64,000 bases of DNA from Clostridia bacterium (GTDB taxonomy: Bacteria > Bacillota > Clostridia > Oscillospirales > Acutalibacteraceae): NCBI GenBank assembly GCA_017397125.1, contig JAFQKB010000045.1, positions 1 through 64,000 on the forward strand, given 5' to 3'. The position numbers were made by a program, and so were the translations under genes. The first letter of the stretch is position 1; the number at the start of each line of letters is the position of its first letter. The notes under the pieces were generated by a model. That model did not search any database. It had not been told where the DNA came from and was given only the letters and a program-made list of their open reading frames with translations. Of the stretch, positions 15,501-25,600 are shown piece by piece.

Positions 15501-18500
15501 TGGCCGATCAGGACTACGATAACCCGTGGGGCGCCGGAGTCCACACGGTCGATTGCACGTTCATGGGTGCTGTGGGCGAGTATGAAGTCTACATTACCGA
15601 GTCGCCCGTTCAGAGCGTACAGGCGGATCCGGTCACCGTGACCGAAGGCACCAACGGCTATTGGACCTGGGATTATATCTACGATGAAAATGGCAATCAG
15701 ATAGAGGCCGAATATTTCGTGTACGACGTCTATCCGGAAACCATCACCGTCACCTATAAGGACGGCACCGTCGTCAGCGGTAGCCGGGATGAGATCGCCA
15801 AACAGACCGGTTATTGGCTTGAGGTGTTCTCGGATCAGTTCTACTACAATCAGTGGGATATCGGTACGTATACGGCGACCTGTAGCTTTATGGGTGTGTC
15901 TGCGGAGTTTGAGGTCACCGTCACCGCGTCTCCCATCGCGAGCATCGAGGTGGAGCCCGTCACCATGATCGAAGGCACCAACGGCTGGTGGAACGACGGC
16001 TATTACAGTGATGAAGAAGGCGAGAACTATTACCGTTATTACTACTATAACGTTAATCCGGAAAGAATCACCATTACCTATTTGGATGGCACCACCATCA
16101 GCGGCGACCGGGATGAGATCGAAAAGCTGATCGGTTATTACCCCGAGATTTCTTCGAGTCAGGACTACGATAACCCCTGGGGTGTGGGCACCTACGTGGC
16201 CACCTGCACGGTTATGGGCGTTTCTGTAGAATATGAGGTGAACATCACCGAAACGCCCATCGATCACATCGATATAGAGCCGGTTACCCTGACGGAGGGC
16301 GTCGACGGCTGGTGGCGTTTCTATGAATACGTCGATGAAGACGGCTACTACGTTGAAGACCGCTATTTCCATTACAATCCGGACCCCCGGATGATCGTTG
16401 TCACCTTTAAGGATGGCACCGTGTACAGCGGTGACCGGGAGCAGATCGGCGATCAGATCGGCTATTATCCTGAGTTGTATACCGATCAGGATAGCGATAA
16501 CCAGTGGGGTGTCGGCACCTACACGGCTACCTGTTTCCTGATGGGTGTGAGCGTGGAGTTTGAGGTCAACGTCACCAACTTCCCGATCACGAGCGTCGAG
16601 GTGAAGCCTTATACTCTCGAGCAGGGTATGAACGGTTGGTGGTCCTCCTATTCCTACGAAGAGGATGGCGTATACAAAGAGGGCATTTATTACGAGTACA
16701 ACATCCCTTGGGAAGAGTTGTCTGTCACCGTCACCATGCAGGATGGCACCGTTGTTACCGGTAATGTTTACGAGATCCAGGAGCAGCTGGGCTGTGCCGT
16801 CAATGTCTATTCGAATCAGAGCCCGGATAATCCGTGGGGCGCCGGCGGCCATACGGCCATCATTGAAGTGATGGGCCACGAAACCGAATTTGAGGTTATC
16901 GTCAACGAGGCTCCCATTGAGAGCATCGTGGTGGATCCCATCACCATAATTGAGGGCACCCACGGCTGGTGGTATAGCTACAGCTATATAGAAGATGACA
17001 AGTGGGTAGAGGGAGAATATTTCTATTATGATGTAGACCCGCAGACTATCACCGTCACCTACAAGGACGGCACCGTCGTCAGCGGTAACCGCTATGAGCT
17101 GGAGAAACTGACCGGCTATAATTCCAGCACACACGTGCTGCAGGGATCCGATAATCAGTGGGGCGTTGGTACCCACACGATGTGGTTCGGCATTGCCGGT
17201 GTGGTGATGGAGATTGAGGTCATCATTGCTGAAACCAACATCGAGAGCATTACCATCCTGCCGCTTATCCACGTGGAGGGTGAGGACGGCTGGGTGAACG
17301 ATTCCTATTACGACGAGGAGAAGGACACCTGGGTGTCCTGTGAGTGGAGAGAGTATGATTTCACTCCCGACATTATTCTCGTCACCTTTGCGGACGGTTC
17401 CACCTTTGCCGGCGACTACAGCGACTTTAACCAGTTGGGTTATGCGATGAAGCTGTATTGCGACCAGAGTGGCTACAACCCCTGGGGCGTCGGCGCACAC
17501 AACGCATATCTGGAGGGCGTTGGCTTCTCCTGCGAGTATATGGTGGAGATCGTGGAGCGGGTGGAAAGCGAAGAGTTCGCCTATGGCGTCCTGTCTGACG
17601 GCACCGCGGTCATTCTGGCCTACTACGGCGATACCGACGTGCTGGTGATCCCCGAGACCATCGACGGCTACGAGGTGTCGGTGATCGGCCGTTATGCGTT
17701 CAACAATTATCGCACCTTCTACGGTACGGCGGTGTACATCCCCGAGACCGTAAAATGGATCGAGGAGGGCGCATTCTACGGCTGCAGCTCGCTCAACAGA
17801 GTTATGCTGCACAGCAACCTGGCCGCGATCGGCTCCTATGCGTTTGACTGTTGCTACAGCCTGGAGATGGTCCAGTTCTACGGCGATCCCCAGCTGGCTG
17901 AGGAGATTTTCATTCTGAAGGACAACGAGTACTTTACCAACGCCGGTTGGGAGTTTGTCGAGGAGTGCGATGAGCACGTGTACGATGACGCCTGCGACGC
18001 AGACTGCAACGTATGCTTTATGCTGCGCAATGCGGAGCACTCTTATGAGTGGATCGTTGATTACGAGGGCACCTGCGTCGAGGATGGATACCAGCACGAG
18101 GAGTGCTCCCTTTGCGGTGCGACCCGCAATCATGAGACCATCATCCCCGCCGTGGGCGAGCACGGCAACACCTATTGGCAAAATATTGTAGAGCCCACCT
18201 GTGGTAATGAGGGTTATTCCGGCGATCTGTACTGCGAGGTTTGTGACAGCATCGTGGAGGAGGGTCGGTGGATCGAGCCCACCGGCGAGCACGTCAACAC
18301 CGAGTTGCGCGGTCAGTACGACGCTACCTGCGGTAGCGAGGGCTATACCGGTGATCTGTTCTGCCACGATTGCGAAAGATACGTAGAGTGGGGCGAGTAC
18401 ATTCCTGCCACCGGCGAGCATATCAACACCGAGCTGTTCGATCAGCACGATGCCACCTGCGGTGACGAGGGCTACACCGGCAATCTGTTCTGCCACGATT

Positions 18501-19576
18501 GCGGATGGTACGTGGAGTGGGGCAAGCCCATCCCCGCCACCGGTGAGCATGAGAATTTGAACTGGCACGAAGGCTACGACGCCACCTGTGGTGAGGACGG
18601 CTACACCGGCGATCTGCGCTGTGACGATTGTGACACGGTCATCGAGGCTGGCGAGATCATCCCCGCCACCGGCAACCACGAGAACGTGGAGCTGATCAAC
18701 AAGGAAGACGCCACCTGCGGTGGAAAGGGCTATACCGGTGATCTGTACTGCTACGATTGCCATACCTACATAGAGTACGGCGAGTACCTGCCCCAGACCC
18801 CGCACATGAGCATCACGCTGACCAACGCATACGCTGCCACTTGTGGCTCCGATGGCTATACCGGTGATCTGTATTGCCGGGATTGCCGCACCGTTACGGA
18901 GTACGGCGAGACCATCCCCGCCACCGGCAACCACGTCTATGTCGACAATTACGATGCGGATTGTAACGATTGCGGCGCGGTCCGCGAGGTCGAGGCGGTT
19001 ATGCCCGAGCTTTCTCTGAGCGGCGGTACGGCCTATCAGGGCGATACCATCCGTGTGGATGTGTCCATCTCCGGCAACACCGGCTTCGCCGGCCTGCAGT
19101 TTGGTCTGATCTACGACAGCAACTACCTGACCCTGTCCGATGTCGAGACCCATATGCCCGATTTCTTTACCACCGTGAATAACTCCATCGTTTTCGATGC
19201 CCTGGAGAATTATGTCCAGGACGGCGTGATCGCCACGCTGGTGTTCGAGGTGGCTGAGGATACCCCGGTGGGCGACTACGGCATTCAACTGCGCTTTATG
19301 TCCGCCAGCACCGACGATTTCCAGATCGTCAAGATGACCGATGCTTCGGCCACCGTGTCTGTGGAGAGCGCTGTTCTGGGCGACGTCAACGGTGACGGCT
19401 ACGTGAATACGGTTGACCTGGTCATGCTCAGAAAGTACCTGGCCTCTATGGATCCCGAGACCAAGATCAGCGACATTGTCGTGCATAAGGGCGCTGACGG
19501 CAACCAGGACGGCGTGATCGATACCATTGACTTGACGTTTGTCAGACAGTATCTGGCTTCTATGACGGCAGGCTGA
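12566..19576 (+). CDS. Giant secreted repeat protein with cohesin and dockerin modules
   Basis: 2336 aa. Residues 1-33 are a signal peptide (cleavage near SVFAE). A beta-rich domain resembling bacterial pre-peptidase C-terminal (PPC) domains spans about 60-150. Fourteen tandem Ig-like repeats of ~108 aa follow (about 153-1663), each with a Tyr/Trp-rich N-terminal half, a KDGTVxSG turn and a NPWGVGTHTATC-like end. Next are a BspA-type leucine-rich segment (~1668-1795), cysteine-rich repeats of the DATCGSEGYTGDLFCHDC type (~1798-2145), a cohesin-like domain (~2147-2268) and a type I dockerin (2269-2336; DVNGDGYVNTVDL and DGNQDGVIDTIDL calcium loops). No LPXTG, SLH or wall-binding repeats are visible, so attachment probably depends on the dockerin. 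It is 34 bases upstream of the second giant gene and shares its promoter. It is presumably an adhesin or scaffold; the ligand is unknown. Confidence 0.9.
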   Translation: MSISKKHANFRKVMAAILSIVMLLVQLPTSVFAETFEEVVPDVDVMEPEVAPVPGGETAQLMLGTGVVVTTATTLTFTPDVSGVYCFYSGEALDCDPFATLYDADHNELGYNDDGGGELQFEMHLALTAGVTYYLEAGAYSEKFQYTVTVTESNLAEIEIVSCPDFETIQYDTKNGNWATVYNDEIVDRYFNYHMPYEVLSNIVIKVTYKDGTSKEIGYEDENGYYSGIRFEWDFYQNPWTVGSDNPFYINYKGMKAVGSATVTASPVAHMELVSIDNVEFVECDESNGYWSNYYYDIELEEPYFTYYPDEQSIVLSVTYTDGTVREVQAYSEEAGWAGISTYSDQYLDPWTLGENTFEIWYQGACITTTATVIESPVESIEVISGGDFAYTEFDTKYGYWTESGIGEMFYYFPHVFVNNLVVKVTYKDGTTEEITTTDGITSSHTQWEQPWTVDGNNRITISYKGASIQVPVTIKPGLVERIEVEDVVVTAGTNGEFYSFTDSTTAGVWYRYITEPSAITVYLTDGRVLKGDSHEIYQQLGAWVSFIADQEQSYYNQWGVGEYTVTASLLGRTTEFRYIIEESDVAEIFVEDVSVNEGEYGYWDSGYWENGQWIEREWFCYSFLNQEVTVTLKDGQVLSGTLSYLGEELGLATYFITDQCGRNPWEAGTTHTAVVYVGGTTCEVSVSIRENNVESIRVIDTQNFVYYENDPSTGNWEGDLFIYSDWELASRVTLLVTYKDGSTEEVSYYDEHGNYTGIQFSSNQHQDPWTIGGDNPLTIRYMGKSDTISAVIGNTPIASIVVEPLTYSVGLGGWWQYYWHYNENMEYVQDRYYYYPVEPQKITVTCTNGTVISGTRDEIEKQTGSSIGFSDDQSFDNPWGVGTHMATCTFMGVSVEFAVIIEESPVKSIVIEPITLAEGVDGAWYSNRYEQDGEWVMEHYYHYYVEPQIVTIIYRDGKVISGTPYEIEEQTGYRLEILADQDYDNPWGAGVHTVDCTFMGAVGEYEVYITESPVQSVQADPVTVTEGTNGYWTWDYIYDENGNQIEAEYFVYDVYPETITVTYKDGTVVSGSRDEIAKQTGYWLEVFSDQFYYNQWDIGTYTATCSFMGVSAEFEVTVTASPIASIEVEPVTMIEGTNGWWNDGYYSDEEGENYYRYYYYNVNPERITITYLDGTTISGDRDEIEKLIGYYPEISSSQDYDNPWGVGTYVATCTVMGVSVEYEVNITETPIDHIDIEPVTLTEGVDGWWRFYEYVDEDGYYVEDRYFHYNPDPRMIVVTFKDGTVYSGDREQIGDQIGYYPELYTDQDSDNQWGVGTYTATCFLMGVSVEFEVNVTNFPITSVEVKPYTLEQGMNGWWSSYSYEEDGVYKEGIYYEYNIPWEELSVTVTMQDGTVVTGNVYEIQEQLGCAVNVYSNQSPDNPWGAGGHTAIIEVMGHETEFEVIVNEAPIESIVVDPITIIEGTHGWWYSYSYIEDDKWVEGEYFYYDVDPQTITVTYKDGTVVSGNRYELEKLTGYNSSTHVLQGSDNQWGVGTHTMWFGIAGVVMEIEVIIAETNIESITILPLIHVEGEDGWVNDSYYDEEKDTWVSCEWREYDFTPDIILVTFADGSTFAGDYSDFNQLGYAMKLYCDQSGYNPWGVGAHNAYLEGVGFSCEYMVEIVERVESEEFAYGVLSDGTAVILAYYGDTDVLVIPETIDGYEVSVIGRYAFNNYRTFYGTAVYIPETVKWIEEGAFYGCSSLNRVMLHSNLAAIGSYAFDCCYSLEMVQFYGDPQLAEEIFILKDNEYFTNAGWEFVEECDEHVYDDACDADCNVCFMLRNAEHSYEWIVDYEGTCVEDGYQHEECSLCGATRNHETIIPAVGEHGNTYWQNIVEPTCGNEGYSGDLYCEVCDSIVEEGRWIEPTGEHVNTELRGQYDATCGSEGYTGDLFCHDCERYVEWGEYIPATGEHINTELFDQHDATCGDEGYTGNLFCHDCGWYVEWGKPIPATGEHENLNWHEGYDATCGEDGYTGDLRCDDCDTVIEAGEIIPATGNHENVELINKEDATCGGKGYTGDLYCYDCHTYIEYGEYLPQTPHMSITLTNAYAATCGSDGYTGDLYCRDCRTVTEYGETIPATGNHVYVDNYDADCNDCGAVREVEAVMPELSLSGGTAYQGDTIRVDVSISGNTGFAGLQFGLIYDSNYLTLSDVETHMPDFFTTVNNSIVFDALENYVQDGVIATLVFEVAEDTPVGDYGIQLRFMSASTDDFQIVKMTDASATVSVESAVLGDVNGDGYVNTVDLVMLRKYLASMDPETKISDIVVHKGADGNQDGVIDTIDLTFVRQYLASMTAG
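13025..17550 (+). repeat. 14 tandem ~108-codon Ig-like repeats
   Basis: Coding repeats in the first giant protein. Units start with P-[IV]-x-S-[IV] (for example PIASIEVEPV, PIDHIDIEPV, PIESIVVDPI) and end with an MGVSVEFEV-like strand. Units 7-13 are closest to each other; units 1-6 and 14 are more diverged. The pattern resembles group 3 bacterial Ig-like domains with an inserted aromatic stretch such as YYRYYYYNVNPE. Confidence 0.85.
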
Positions 19577-19610
19577 TGTTTTTAACAACAAGCCAGAAAA
19601 GGAGAAAAGC

Positions 19611-22600
19611 ATGAAGCTGAAAAGATGGATCGCTGCACTGCTGGCGTGTGTACTTTTCTTTAATATCTTCCCGCTTTCTGCGTTGGCAGAGACTCCCGAG
19701 TTCACCATAGCGGGTCAGGATACAGAGGCTGAGGTCGGCGCACAGGCGATGGTGAACATCCATATGTCCAACAATACGGGTTTTTCGGCGCTGAACCTCT
19801 ATTACACGTATAACGAGGACTATTTCACCTTAAACAAGGTCATAAACAAGGCCTGGCCGCTTGTGATGACACACGATAAGACCACCGTGTGGGACGCAAG
19901 CACCGACTATACAGCAGACGGCACCTTAGCCACGTTGGTATTCGACGTGGCCAAGGACACGCCGTACGGCACTTATGAGATCGATATCCATTTGATCTCT
20001 GCGGCCAATATGAAGCTGGAGCACGTGTATCCCGTGACGGTCAGCGCGACCGTCACAGTCACTCCGGTCAAAGCAAAGGGCGTTGAGATCTACAATTCCG
20101 ACGTGTCGCTGGACGCCGGCGAAACGGAGCAGCTGATCGCCAACGTGTTCCCGGAGGAGGCAGCGGATAAAAGCGTTGTCTGGCACTCGGAGAACGAGGC
20201 GGTCGCCACGGTGGATGAGAATGGCGTGGTCACGGGTGTGGCCTACGGCACCACCGACATCGTGGTCACCACCAGGGATGGCGGCTACACCGACCGCTGC
20301 AGCGTCAGCGTCAATTGCTCCCATAACTATAATAGCAAGGTGATCGCCCCCACCTATCGGGAGCATGGATATACCCTGTATACCTGCGCCATCTGCGGCC
20401 ACAGCTACAGCGATGATTTTGTGGATCCGCTGGAGCGCACCCCCATCGAGCAGGCGGATATTACGCTGGAGTATACCGAGGCCTTCTATGAGGGCAAGCC
20501 CCTGGAGCCCCAGGTGTACGTTTCCTACCAGGGCGAGGTGCTGGACGCCGCCACCGAGCTGCGGGTCACCTACGGTGACAACGACGGGGTGGGTATCGCC
20601 ACCGTGACGGTGGAGGGTATCAACCGGTTCACCGGCACCGTTACCCTCACCTTTGCCGTTTCTTTCGAGGTGATCCCCGAGGCGATCGTCAACGTCAGCG
20701 CCGTCTCGGATTATGGCAAAATATTGCTTTCGTGGGGTCGCTCCAGCGAGGTTGCCACCAACACCTACCGCATCTATCGTGCGGCAGAGGGGGAGGAGCA
20801 ATACACGCTGATCAAGACCATTGTGGGCCGGGATACGGTGTCCTATGAGGATACCACGGTTCAAAAAGGCGTTGCCTACACCTATTACGTGACGGGCGTG
20901 GGCGCCTATGGCGCCGAGAGTGAGCCCTCGCTGGTGGCGGGCGCTGCCGCGCTGGTGGACGTGACCCCCCCGACGGTGCTCAAGCTGGTCCCCGCCGAGA
21001 ATGTGATCCTAGCCGGTTCCACCACCTTTTCGGCGGTGGCTGAGGACAACGTAGGCGTGCAAAAGGGCTACTACGAGTATTCGTTGGACGGCGAGCACTG
21101 GACCGAGATCGGCACCACCACCAATAGCGGGCTGTCCATCCGGTTTACGGTGGATTTTGCCACGGATATTACCTCTATCTACATCCGTCTGACGGTGTAC
21201 GACGCAGAGGGCAACGCCAGCATACCGAAGGTGGCGGAATACGTCATCGACAACGTGGGTCCCGACCAGGTGACCGGCCTGTCGGCGGTGCCGCTGTCTT
21301 CCAAGCTGACCCTGTCCTGGAATGACGTGGCGGCCGCCGATGCCCAATATTTCATCCTGGAGGAGCAGGATGAGAACGGCTGGAAGACGGTGGCCACCCA
21401 CATCACCACCCTGGGCTACACCGTCACCGGCCTGCGGCCGGATACCACCTATTGTTATCGGGTGGCCTGCGTGGACGTGCGCGGCAACGTAGGTGCCTAT
21501 TCCGAGGCGTTTTACGTGAATACCGCGGCGGACACCGCGGCGCCGGTCATCACCAACCAGGGGCCTGCCTCTGCCCGGTACAATCGCACCATCCGCTATT
21601 ACGCCACCGCACGGGATGACAGCGACATTCGCTACATCTACATCGAGGTTTCCTCCGACCTGGTCAAATGGACCCAGGTGGACTGCAAGGAGTTTGTTGT
21701 CCCTGCCTCCATGCAGGAGTATACCTCCGTCATCGACCTGACCGATTATGCCGAGGGCAGCCTGTACGTGCGCGCCGTTGCCGAGGACTTTGCGGGCAAC
21801 CGCAGCGACACCGGTGTGTCGGCCCCCTATTCGGAGTACATTGTGGATAAGACCGCTCCCGCCGCCCCCGAAAACGTGACGGCCAACGGAAAGAACGGTT
21901 ATATCAGCATCTTCTGGACCATGGGCAAGGAGACCGACATCAGCACCTATTCGGTGTATCGGTCCACCGCTCCGGACGGCGAGTACACCCTGGTGAGCTC
22001 CTCTCTGACCGCGGTGAGCTATCACGACACGGCGGTGGAGGCCGGCGTTGTCTATTTCTATAAGATAGCGGTGTCCGACCGGGCCGGCAACGTCAGCGAT
22101 GATTCCGCTGTGGTTTCGGCCTCTATGAGCGAGGACACCCAGATGCCGGAGATCACGGGTGTGGGCACCACCTCCAATCAGAGATTTGGCCCGCTGGTGA
22201 ATACCGTCAGCATTTCGGCTGCGGATAACAACCATCTGTCCTATCTGCTGGTGGAATACTGCACCACCCAGGACCTGGAATACAAGACGCTCAAAAAGGT
22301 GGAGAATATCGCCGCCTCCTACGTCCGTTCCAGCGTGACGCTGCCCACCGACGGCCTGGTGGATGGGGACGTACTGTACATCCGCGTCAGCGCGGTGGAT
22401 ATGGCCGGCCTTTCCTCCGGCTACACAACGGCAAAGTACACCTATGACAGCACCGCCCCCACGGTATCCGCCTTTGCGGTGGCTATCGAGGGCAACCAGG
22501 CGACCCTGACCTGGCAGGGCGGGGCAGAGGAGGACCTCTCCGGCTTTAAGGTGTACCGCTCCACCGACGGAATATCGTATTCTCTGCTGGGCTCCCGGGC

Positions 22601-25600
22601 GCCGAACGCCACCGGCAGCTACACCTTTATCGACACCATCACGGACAAAGAGAGCGCCACCTTCACCTACAAGCTGGAGGCGGTGGACGTGCTGCAGAAT
22701 GCGGCCTCCCTGACCGCCTCGGCGGAGTACGTGTACGTGTATCAGAACACGCCGCCCACCGCCGTGATTGCGTCTCCCTCCTATATGATGGCCGGCGTGG
22801 AGGAGCTGTTTGACGCCTCCGCGTCCAAGGACGACGTGACCATCAGCACCTATCTGTGGGATTTCGGTGACGGCACCACCTCCACCGAGAAAAAGCCGGC
22901 CAAAAAGTACGAGCAGCCGGGCACCTATACCGTCACCCTGACCGTCACTGATAACGGCGGCCTCACCGCCACCGATACGGTGGTTATGGATGTCAAGGAG
23001 CGGGAGACCCTGGGCGTTCTGAACGTGGCCGTGCTGGACGAGAACAACAATCCCGTCCCCTACGTGCCGGTGTATTTCGATCTGGGCAGCGATAACCAGC
23101 GGATCGTCAATACCAACGGAAACGGTATTGCCACCATGAAGCTGTCCCAGGGCACCCACGTGGTGGGTATGTACGCCACCGGCTATCTGCCGGTCAAAAA
23201 GGACGTGGTGGTGCTGCAGAACGCCACCCGGACCGTCACCCTCACCACGGTCAAAGAGGAGCTTGTCACCGGTGAGTTTGAGATCACCCGTATGACCTTT
23301 GACGAGATCGTGGCGGCCGGCATCGACGTGTACGACCCGGCCAACCGCAACGTGTATTCCGCCACCGTCCGCGTCTTTTACGGCTCGACGCCGCCCATCC
23401 GTGTCAACTACGTGCGTAACGACACGGAGATCCTGGACTATGAGATCCTGGATTACAGCGGTGTCCCGATCCGGGAATACGTGAGCGGCGACGGTACCAG
23501 CCGCCGTATTTCCGGTGTTAAGTACATCGGCGGTGGCAGCAGCAACGGTGGAGGCGGCGGAGGCGCCGAGGGAACCGATATCATCGCCATCATCGATATC
23601 CCCGCCGAGGCCTCGTATCTCAAAGAGTTCTTTGACGTCAAGCTGCACATCGTCAACAACGCCTCTCCCGAGTTCACCCTGGAGAAAAACACGGTCTCGC
23701 TGAACGTGCCGGAGGGGATGACCTTGATGTCCTCGGTGGGCGGCGGTTATCTGACCTCGCCGGTCGCAGAGATCGACAGCATCCGGGGGCAGGAGACCAA
23801 GACCCTGGCGTGGGTGCTGCGGGGCGATACGGCGGGCGAGTACAACCTCTCTGCCGACTTTACCGGCACTCTGGCCCTGTTCAATGCACCGGTCAATACC
23901 CGCTTTGAGACCGATACGCCCATCAAGGTGTATGGTCTGGAGGGGGTCACCTTCCGTGTGCTGACCGCCAGCGAGCTCTACAACGAGACGCTGTATTTCA
24001 ACGTGGAGCTGGAGAACAACCGGGACATCGACATTTACGCACCGGCCGCCGGCCTGACCGATAAGATCAAAAACGTCACCGAGTCGGTGCTCAACAACAA
24101 TCCCAAGGGTGACTTCTACGTACAATCGTACATACTCAACGTATACATTGCCAATGAAAACGGCGCCAAGCAATACATCCCCTTCCGCCACGATGCAAAC
24201 GGTAACGCCATCGTGGACGTGGACGTATTGGCCCCCGGTCAAAAGATCGTGTACGAGTACGTGGCGTATAACGCCATCGACTACGACGGCATCGCCTATT
24301 TCAAAGAGGCGATCGTCACCGAGTTCCAGGGACTGGCCGAGAATATCGAGGTCGGTTCGTTTGAAAAGCAGCGCTACAGCCTGGTGGATTATACGGAAAA
24401 GCTGGATGCGGTCCTGAGTGGTGCGGACAACGAGACCGTTGCCGGCTATCAGTATCTGCTGAACAGCGACAATTTCTATTACGTTTCCGCCACCGGCGGC
24501 AGCTTTGCGGATATGTGCGAAAAGCTGTATAAGAGCGCCGACATCATTCTGAACCTGGATTTCAGCGCACTCACCCAGGAGGAGGAACGGCAGACGATCC
24601 AGGCGATCATTCTGACCATTCTCTCGGACAGCAGCGTGGTGAGCCAGTCCGAGGACCTGCTGATGTACAAGTATAACGAAGCGGTCGGCGGTATGCTGGA
24701 CACCATCAAGGACGGCGCTGCCAAGGCCTTTACCGGTGACGACGTCAACGCCAAGGATGTGGGCGAGGCCATAGCGGACATCTGTAAGGATCAACGCGAG
24801 CTGGCGGTGCTGTACCGCACCCAGGGCCGTGAAGCCTTCCTGGAGGAGTTTAATAAGCGTCTGGCGGGTTACGCTCTCGGTGTGACGGTGGATGCTATGG
24901 ATTATCTGTCCGTTGCGGATGAAACCGCCTGCTTCAGCGAGGTGTTCGGCACCGTGAAGGATACCGTAGGCGCCTTTTTCAACGCCTTGGAGGAGACCGA
25001 GCGCGAGGGCTATTACTACGCCGTGCTGAAAAAGCAGTGCAATGCCGAGATCAGTAGCAACATCCTGTATGCCCTGCGTGATATTCTCAAGGAGCAGCTG
25101 GACGAAGAGCTGGTCAAGGCGGTCTTGGACAGCCTGCTGCCGGATACCGCCACCCTGATCAATCTGCCGGACGTGGGCCTTGGCGCCAACGTGCTGGCCT
25201 ACCAGACGGTTGAGCTGATGATCACCCAGCTGGAGAACGATCTGGATGACTATTACGAGAATATCAACGTGTATATGAATCTGCTGGAGGAGGGCACGGA
25301 GGCTGCGATCCAAAAGGCGTTGCAGACCATCTTCGCCGCCGCCATCGGCTCCACCACCTTCGGATTCATTTCCGCTGCCTTCAACATTGCGGACGCCATT
25401 TTCGGCTTCGAAGATTATGTCAAGCAGCAGGACACCTTTGATATTTACATCGCTCTGAGCGACGTGTTCCGCCAGGCGCACCTGAACAGCATCCAGACGC
25501 GGGGCAGCAATGCGGATTTCTATTCCATGCTGTATCTGCGCGCTCTGTGCGAGATGCGCCTCAATGGCGAAGCACAGTACAAGAAGTTTATGAGCGACTA

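Noticed and set aside
14519..19708. A long minus-strand open frame opposite the first giant protein
   Set aside because: Same reason: a repetitive mirror of the Ig-like repeats without domains or ribosome site.
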